Source: a virus. Taken from it: DNA of 24,904 nucleotides. Within the stretch, counting starts at the first letter, position 1, and each line of letters starts with the position of its first letter. This document shows positions 20,425-24,904 of the stretch, in pieces. Both the position numbers and the translations under genes were made by a program. The notes below the pieces were generated by a model, which saw only the letters and a list, made by a program, of their open reading frames with translations, was not told the DNA's origin and ran no database searches. Where the stretch lies: positions 1 to 24,904 of IMG/VR virus record IMGVR_UViG_3300030117_002802; one strand, written 5' to 3'.

Positions 20425-20843
20425 TGTGAGCACCTCATGTCCCTGACCTGAACCTCGCCGTCCACGTCGTACCAGCCGGAGAGGAGCGGCTCGTCGAACG
20501 TGCGCGCTTCGCAGGCGTGCATGGTGGTCCATGCCATCGCCGCCCAGAGTGCGCACACTTCATCGATGTGGTTGGTGCGCTCCTCGGCGTGATGCACGAA
20601 GAACGAAACACTGAACCCGTCCTGATTGTCCGGCGGGCAGCCGACGTGCGACAGCTTGAAGTGTAGTCCGCGCGGCGGGTCAGGGAACGCCTGCGTTCCC
20701 TCGGGTGCATCGAGTTGCATGTCGGTGAGTCGGTCCTTGATCAGATACATGGCCTGATCCAGGCCTCGCATGATCTCGTCATCGGTCGGCGGGAATTGAC
20801 TGGCGGCGATGATCAGGGTGACGGTCTGTACTTCGGTGTTCAT
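20421..20843 (-). CDS. protein of unknown function in the AAA+/VWA unit
   Basis: A 140-residue protein. The ATG at 20843 is chosen because ACTGGAG stands six bases upstream; the frame is open further back only through the leader and VWA gene end. Opens MNTEVQTVTLIIAASQFPPT, followed by helix-rich DDEIMRGLDQAMYLIKD, a strand RGLHFKLSHVG, then VSFFVHHAEERTNHIDEV and W-containing helices (ALWAAMAWTTMHA), ending in beta-type strands. No recognised domain. Constant association with the VWA and AAA+ genes would suggest a partner or substrate adaptor; that cannot be tested from one window. Confidence 0.75.
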   Translation of the reverse strand: MNTEVQTVTLIIAASQFPPTDDEIMRGLDQAMYLIKDRLTDMQLDAPEGTQAFPDPPRGLHFKLSHVGCPPDNQDGFSVSFFVHHAEERTNHIDEVCALWAAMAWTTMHACEARTFDEPLLSGWYDVDGEVQVRDMRCSQ

Positions 20844-20871
20844 TGTTGTCTCCAGTTGCAGGTTGGAAGGG

Positions 20872-22032
20872 TCAGGCGCGGATGGATTCCGCGCGCTCGA
20901 TTGTACTCTGAATCGCACGTGCGATGGAGTGGATTGCATGGGTCAGGTTGGTAGTCGCATCGACGGTGCGGTCGCCGAAGATGTCAGCGGCGACTCTGGC
21001 ATCGGAGCCGTTGGCGAGCACGGCCAGCCACGACTCGCATGATGCAGAGTCGCGCAGGTAGCGTCGGCAGTGCGAGACGGTGCTCGGCTCGAAGCACGCG
21101 TCGGTGATGCAGATGCCGACGATAGCGTCGCGCGATGCTAGCGCGTGCTGGTACGCGGGCTGCTCGCGCAACATCGGGATGGCCAGCTCCAGCTTGTCGG
21201 TGCCCTTCCCGATGGGCTCGTGCTGGGCGAAGTAAGCATCGAAGTCGTGCGGCGGGTCGATCAGCCGGGCGCTATTGCCGAACAGGCATACGTCCATCGT
21301 GATCTCTGGTCGGTCTGCGATGACCGAACGCACGGCGTCGGTGATGCAGTGAGCGATGAATGCGTTGGTGCCGCCCGATCCAGAGTACGCCGCGAGGTGG
21401 CCCATCGAGCCGCTAGCATCGACGGCTAGCATGATGTGCACGCGGCCCGGCGCGTCGGGCACGCACTGCTGCGAGAATGGATGGTCGGAGCCGATGGCGA
21501 CGTTGACCGCGTCGCGACCGCGCAGGCGACCGGAGTCGTGGCCGGATGCGTAGCCGGACAGGTCCGCGTCCTCGAACGCTAGCCGGTCGGCTAGCACTGC
21601 CGACAGGCGGGACGAGATGCGATGGTGGTGCTGCCGCCACTTGTCATCCCACGACGTGTCCATCGCGGCATCGGTGAATTGCTTGAGCGATGCCTCCAGA
21701 TCGGCGAGCGCGTCGCCGTCGCTGGTCTTCTCGATGGGCGCGCTGTCAGGCGGGGCGTCGGTGCCGTCGCCCTGATCGGTGCCGGGCTGGTCACCGTCAG
21801 CCTCGACAGGGGAGCCGTCGCCGTCAGGCGCGTCGGCCTCGTCAGGCGCGTCGGCGTCGTCGGTACCTGGACTATCGGGTACCTCGGGTGCCGGGGGCGT
21901 GGTGGCATCGTCGCCAGTCAGGGAGGCGGCGAGCAGTCGGGTGATCTCGTAGGCGACCTGCTGCGCGGCGAGCTTCTCACCGGCAGCCATGTGCGCGTCG
22001 TACTCAGTGGTCAGGTCAGAAAGTGATCGCAT
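20872..22032 (-). CDS. CobT-like VWA-domain protein
   Basis: A 386-residue protein; ACTGGAG lies nine bases before the ATG. An N-terminal helical segment is followed by a long acidic, Asp/Pro/Ala/Gly-rich linker (residues ~41-107), as in the CobT/BchD family. A VWA domain follows with an intact MIDAS: LAVDASGSM (D205, S207, S209), T278 in GKGTDKLE and D311 in GICITDA. This fold binds a divalent metal and a partner AAA+ protein. In bacteria CobT works with CobS in cobalt insertion; phage relatives exist. No CobN-like chelatase is present here, so cobalamin synthesis is not implied. Confidence 0.88.
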   Translation of the reverse strand: MRSLSDLTTEYDAHMAAGEKLAAQQVAYEITRLLAASLTGDDATTPPAPEVPDSPGTDDADAPDEADAPDGDGSPVEADGDQPGTDQGDGTDAPPDSAPIEKTSDGDALADLEASLKQFTDAAMDTSWDDKWRQHHHRISSRLSAVLADRLAFEDADLSGYASGHDSGRLRGRDAVNVAIGSDHPFSQQCVPDAPGRVHIMLAVDASGSMGHLAAYSGSGGTNAFIAHCITDAVRSVIADRPEITMDVCLFGNSARLIDPPHDFDAYFAQHEPIGKGTDKLELAIPMLREQPAYQHALASRDAIVGICITDACFEPSTVSHCRRYLRDSASCESWLAVLANGSDARVAADIFGDRTVDATTNLTHAIHSIARAIQSTIERAESIRA

Positions 22033-22060
22033 GATCGTGGTCTCCAGTAGTAGGGGTGAG

Positions 22061-23620
22061 TCAGTCGGCGAGTGCGATGAGGCGGGACGTGGCGGCTGCG
22101 CGCTCCGTATCGTCGTGGTAGCAGTCCACGACCGCGAGCTTGCAGGCGCGTGCTACGGGCAGGCCCTCGGCGACCATGCGCGCTGCGCAGACCGACTTGC
22201 GCGTGCTGGCCGCGCTGCTGACTGCGCCGCCGGTCAGCTTCCCTGACTCGCTGCGCGTCCACGTTGCCAACTTGCTGATCACGTCGGCGTCGGGCTTGCT
22301 GATCCCGGTGCACGCGGTCAGCAGCTTGCACTCCTGAGACGCGGTCAGGTAGTCCACGCGCACGGTGCAGTCGGCGCGGTTGACGAACGCGTCGTCCATC
22401 CGCTGCGCGCCTCGGTAGCTCGCGCCGATGTTAGCAGTCATCACGATGACCACGTTGCTGGCGCAGCGCACTTCGATGGGCTTGCCATCGCCGTCGAGCA
22501 CGCAGTCGATGCGAGCGGTGCCGCGCCCGTCGAGGATCGAGAAGAGCGAGTTGAGCACCTTGGGGTGCGCGCGGTTGACCTCGTCGAGGATGACCACCGC
22601 GTCGGTGGTCGCGAGTGCTTCGGTCATCGCCGAGGGGACGAACCGGGTCGTGCCTGACTCAGCGATCATCGCGCCGAATGCGTCGGTCGGTTCGACCAGT
22701 TGCGTGCAGTCGATGGTGATGGCCGGGCGCTTGCGCGTCGCGGCGTAGTGGTTCGCGCCTTCGGTCTTGCCGCAGCCGGTCGGGCCGGTGACCAGCAGGT
22801 TCTTGCGGCTACCGGCGGCGTGCGCAAGGTCCAGGGCCTCGAACGCGTCGTGCCACGCCGACCCCGGCGGCACGCAGAAGTGCGGGTTGCTGGCAGGCAC
22901 GTCGAACGCGGCGGTCGCGACGTGCGCCTTCCCGGTTACCACTGGCGCTGGCGTCGGCGCGAGGTCGGCGACCAGAGCATCGAGGTCGATGTCGATGGCT
23001 GCGAGCACGGCGCGTGCGCGTGCTGCCTCGTCGGGGACTGCCGGGGTCGCGGCGACACGACTAGCGGGCTCGGGTTCTGCCGGTGTCGCGGCGGTGGTGC
23101 TGATCTCGCTGAGGTCGAGGGACGGCTTGGCTGCCGGGGTCGATTCCTTCCCGTGCGGGTAGTCGTAGACCGGGTGGTCGGACAGGTAGGAGGTCACAAT
23201 CGTGCGAGCGCGGCGCACGGTCAGGGACGTAGCAGCGACCCGGTCGGTCAGCGGCGTGATGCACTTCATATCCTCGCAGTTAAGGACGTACTTGCGATAG
23301 GCAGCCGACTTGGTCAGGCCTTCGTTGGTGCACATCTCGTCGATGGTGTCGACCGCACGGCTAGCTTCGATGGCCCGCTGCCGGATGAGGCTAGCGTCGG
23401 CCCTGCGGGCGGCCTCGACGTACACGTCCTCGAAGTGGTCGTTGCGGCGCTTGCTGACCGTGATGCGGTCGTCGTCGCCGAGGGTGATCAGGCAGTCGCT
23501 CGCCTTGCCACGGTCGGCATGGCGGCCATGGATCACGCCGGGCTTGGCGCTGTTCTGCCACCAGTCGATAGCGTAGAAGGGGTCGTGGGTCAGGGGGAGG
23601 GGTCCAGTAGTAGAAGACAT
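22061..23620 (-). CDS. MoxR/CobS-like AAA+ ATPase with an extended N-terminus
   Basis: A 519-residue protein. The ATG at 23620 has CTACTGGAG nine bases upstream; an in-frame extension to 23899 is low-complexity, lacks a ribosome binding site and is not used. Residues 1-150 form an unrecognised domain (HDPFYAIDWW, GVIHGRHADRGK, FEDVYVEAARRAD). A Pro/Ala linker (~160-230) leads to the AAA+ core: Walker A GPTGCGKT at 279-286, Walker B VVILDEVNR at 342-350, sensor 1 MTANIG at 394-399 and AFVNRADC near 411-418. CobS/MoxR proteins form hexameric rings that act with a VWA partner, here the next gene 28 bases downstream. It probably remodels a protein, but the target is unknown. Confidence 0.9.
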   Translation of the reverse strand: MSSTTGPLPLTHDPFYAIDWWQNSAKPGVIHGRHADRGKASDCLITLGDDDRITVSKRRNDHFEDVYVEAARRADASLIRQRAIEASRAVDTIDEMCTNEGLTKSAAYRKYVLNCEDMKCITPLTDRVAATSLTVRRARTIVTSYLSDHPVYDYPHGKESTPAAKPSLDLSEISTTAATPAEPEPASRVAATPAVPDEAARARAVLAAIDIDLDALVADLAPTPAPVVTGKAHVATAAFDVPASNPHFCVPPGSAWHDAFEALDLAHAAGSRKNLLVTGPTGCGKTEGANHYAATRKRPAITIDCTQLVEPTDAFGAMIAESGTTRFVPSAMTEALATTDAVVILDEVNRAHPKVLNSLFSILDGRGTARIDCVLDGDGKPIEVRCASNVVIVMTANIGASYRGAQRMDDAFVNRADCTVRVDYLTASQECKLLTACTGISKPDADVISKLATWTRSESGKLTGGAVSSAASTRKSVCAARMVAEGLPVARACKLAVVDCYHDDTERAAATSRLIALAD

Positions 23621-23762
23621 AGGTGTCTGCTCCAGTAGCTGCCCGGCTTCCACTGCGGAAGTCCGGGGTGACCGTGCTACTGGGGGGGGTCGTGGCATGG
23701 TGCCGGGTGCCATCTCACTGTGAGCAGGAACACCGTGACCGGCCAGTAGCAGGGCCGTCGTC

Positions 23763-23771
23763 ATTGTACCA
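23763..23771 (-). promoter_or_regulatory. possible extended -10 promoter of the AAA+/VWA unit
   Basis: TGG-TACAAT on the minus strand matches an extended -10 (TGn-TATAAT, one mismatch). No good -35 is seen. A start near 23756 would give a leader of about 135 bases. Confidence 0.3.
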
Positions 23772-23924
23772 CAGGCTGGGGTGGCTGACCTGACCGGGGT
23801 GGTACCAGTTTGTCCAGGACTACGTGCAGAATCGGGGCTGGCGATAGTGCTAGGGGGGATACCGGATCCCGTAGCACCTCCCCTGATCCCACCCCCCACG
23901 TAGCATCGGACCCCCGGCTAGCAG

Positions 23925-23948
23925 CTAGCACCGGCGGCGGTCTGCTAG
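23925..23948. repeat. inverted repeat in the divergent control region
   Basis: CTAGCA and TGCTAG arms are exact inverted copies separated by 12 bases (ccggcggcggtc). An extra GGCTAGCA lies directly before the left arm. A dyad of this spacing could be an operator. Confidence 0.55.
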
Positions 23949-24043
23949 TAGCACGGCGCCCGGCAGGCGGGTACTATCATGCGTAGCGCGGCGTGCGCAG
24001 GGCCTCCGAGATTTGGACCACACCCCGCCGGTCGGCTGGTTTC

Positions 24044-24052
24044 TGCTATATA
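24044..24052 (+). promoter_or_regulatory. possible extended -10 promoter of the rightward genes
   Basis: TGC-TATATA fits an extended -10, with no recognisable -35 at the usual distance. A start near 24059 would leave a 35-base leader before the ATG at 24094. Confidence 0.3.
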
Positions 24053-24093
24053 TACCCCCGCCCCAGCGCGGCGAATTTGAAAGATGTGGTAAA

Positions 24094-24471
24094 ATGGGAC
24101 GACTGGACCGAGTAATCCACCACTGCGACCTGCAGAAGCTAGGGGACCAGTATCAGGGGGATGGTACAGCCAGGCCGTCTTGGGACCAGAGGGCAGTAGG
24201 TAGCAGGCCAGAGCAGTTCGCTGCTAGGAACAATATCGAAAAATACACAGCGCACGAGGTCATGAACAGCCTGCGTGGTTTGAGCGTGGTGGTGTGGGAT
24301 ATATCGCAGACGCTGCCAGAGGGCGACGAGAGGACTGATTTGCTGTATGTAGCAGATCGGATCTCGATGTTAGTTGGCGTGATGGAGGAGCGGGTGCGTA
24401 CTCGCAATCATGACGATTACAATGACAAGCACCAGAAGAGCAGTCGCCGTGGTAGCAGGGGGGGCTCATGA
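24094..24471 (+). CDS. rightward phage protein of unknown function
   Basis: A 125-residue protein if the ATG at 24094 is used. The frame is open back to 24013, but that part lies upstream of the possible promoter. The first half is polar (DRVIHHCDLQKLGDQYQG); the middle and end hold a helical segment EVMNSLRGLSVVVWDISQTL and DLLYVADRISMLVGVMEERV, then a basic Ser/Arg/Gly tail. No family recognised. Its TGA overlaps the next ATG (ATGA), so the two form one rightward unit. The ribosome binding site is weak. Confidence 0.65.
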   Translation: MGRLDRVIHHCDLQKLGDQYQGDGTARPSWDQRAVGSRPEQFAARNNIEKYTAHEVMNSLRGLSVVVWDISQTLPEGDERTDLLYVADRISMLVGVMEERVRTRNHDDYNDKHQKSSRRGSRGGS

Positions 24472-24904
24472 CCAGGCCGCCAGAGCACGAATATAAACGA
24501 AGACTTGCAAAAGCGGATATGCGCCGCGAGCTGGTCGGCAATGGCCGGTGGTCGGATTTTGTTAGGTTGCGCGAGGAGCTGAAGGAGCGGGGCGTGCCGC
24601 CGGACGTGGCCTGGCAGAAGGCCTACGACACCATAGAGGGTGACCCTATCGACGCACCACCACCATCTGATGATCCTCCTCGCGAGGTCAAGAAGGTCGT
24701 TAGCAAGTCGCGTCCGACGCGACAGTCGAACTCTCTTGACGCCTCTAGCGATGTCTTCGCTGAGAAGTCTTGTAGCACACCGCGTACGGTGGAGTGGGTA
24801 GCTGCAAACATCAGGGTTAGCGACGCCCAGGCCAGCGATGCACCTAGCAGTGAGGCGTGGTCTATGTTGTGCTGGGTCAAAAGCAGCCCACAAGCGGAGA
24901 GCCA
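24468..24904 (+). CDS. rightward phage protein, partial, possibly packaging-associated
   Basis: An open frame from the ATG at 24468 through the right edge; 145 residues are visible. N-terminus MTRPPEHEYKRRLAKADMRR with a basic helical region and VPPDVAWQKAYDTI, then a Pro/Ser/Asp linker. The last part, RTVEWVAANIRVSDAQASDA followed by PSSEAWSMLCWVKSSP, resembles a motif (EWVA-x-N...AWS-[LM]-L-x-W) that I recall in phage genes placed just before the large terminase. The memory is unverified, so a packaging role is only a suggestion. Copy 2 of the 19-base hairpin repeat lies within its coding sequence, encoding KSRPTRQ. Confidence 0.72.
   Translation, partial: MTRPPEHEYKRRLAKADMRRELVGNGRWSDFVRLREELKERGVPPDVAWQKAYDTIEGDPIDAPPPSDDPPREVKKVVSKSRPTRQSNSLDASSDVFAEKSCSTPRTVEWVAANIRVSDAQASDAPSSEAWSMLCWVKSSPQAES
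24706..24724. repeat. 19-base hairpin repeat, copy 2
   Basis: Identical to 12242-12260 (agtcgcgtccgacgcgaca), with a 7-base perfect stem and CCG loop. This copy is inside a coding sequence, where chance conservation of a hairpin is less expected. Confidence 0.8.

Larger units (their letters stand above)
23621..24093. other. divergent non-coding region between the AAA+/VWA unit and rightward genes
   Basis: About 470 bases without a convincing gene. GC-rich, so chance open frames are common, including an in-frame extension of the ATPase gene to 23899 and of the rightward gene to 24013. It contains the CTACTGGAG leader of the ATPase gene, a weak extended -10 on each strand, clustered GCTAGC hexamers and an inverted repeat at 23925-23948. 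Probably a divergent promoter and control region. Confidence 0.6.

Noticed and set aside
20872-23620. Cobalamin (cobaltochelatase) function for the AAA+/VWA pair
   Set aside because: No CobN subunit or other cobalamin gene is present; the fold similarity alone does not fix the substrate.
22700-23638. Long plus-strand open frame (312 codons) opposite the ATPase gene
   Set aside because: It is the antisense shadow of a GC-rich gene; the minus strand has clear Walker A and B motifs and a ribosome binding site.
23621-23899. N-terminal extension of the ATPase gene to an ATG at 23899
   Set aside because: The added residues are low-complexity Pro/Ala/Gly/Arg, no ribosome binding site precedes the ATG, and CTACTGGAG marks the start at 23620.
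1-24904. CRISPR array, insertion sequence or integrase attachment site
   Set aside because: No regularly spaced repeats, no transposase or integrase motif, and no long direct repeat apart from the 19-base hairpin were seen.

Overview
The window is a fragment of a tailed double-stranded DNA bacteriophage genome (or a closely related prophage). The evidence is dense leftward operons with 1-4 base start/stop overlaps, a run of virion-type proteins, a cassette of small membrane proteins, and a phage replication/recombination block (RusA-like resolvase, zinc-finger/TOPRIM primase, superfamily 2 helicase, RecT-like annealing protein, RecB/Cas4-like nuclease). There is no rRNA, no tRNA that I can see and no bacterial housekeeping gene. 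The host cannot be named. Several small proteins resemble ones I recall from aquatic metagenomic phages. Portal, large terminase, recognisable major capsid protein and endolysin are not seen and presumably lie outside the window.

Layout. (1) Positions 1-10040, minus strand: virion and virion-associated genes. They include a partial gene at the left edge, a cysteine-rich 641-residue protein, two related beta-type proteins, three tandem ~80-residue paralogues, an adaptor-like protein and a set of very basic small proteins. (2) 10037-12006, minus: a metallophosphoesterase-like gene with a changed first metal ligand, then five small membrane proteins, one resembling an Flp-type pilin. (3) 12007-12294: non-coding gap with a rho-independent terminator that ends the early operon. 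(4) 12299-19464, minus: replication and recombination operon starting from a consensus sigma70-type promoter. (5) 19471-19562: a divergent promoter pair. Both promoters place the A of an ATG exactly where transcription should start, so both first genes look leaderless. (6) 19569-20093, plus: one conserved phage gene of unknown function. (7) 20266-23620, minus: a separate GC-rich unit encoding a MoxR/CobS-like AAA+ ATPase, a CobT-like VWA protein, an unknown protein and a 35-residue membrane peptide, closed by its own terminator. (8) 24094 to the right edge, plus: two rightward genes, the second open at the edge and possibly next to the packaging genes.

Working model. The early operon makes DNA-processing enzymes. 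Its promoter faces away from that of the 19.57 kb gene, so both may be switched on together. The AAA+/VWA unit has its own leader and terminator and higher GC than the virion genes, and is the best candidate for a poorly described system. The virion operon has no promoter that I can recognise, so it may depend on a phage-specific activator or on read-through. Several small genes (30-51 residues) were found by reading start/stop overlaps directly.
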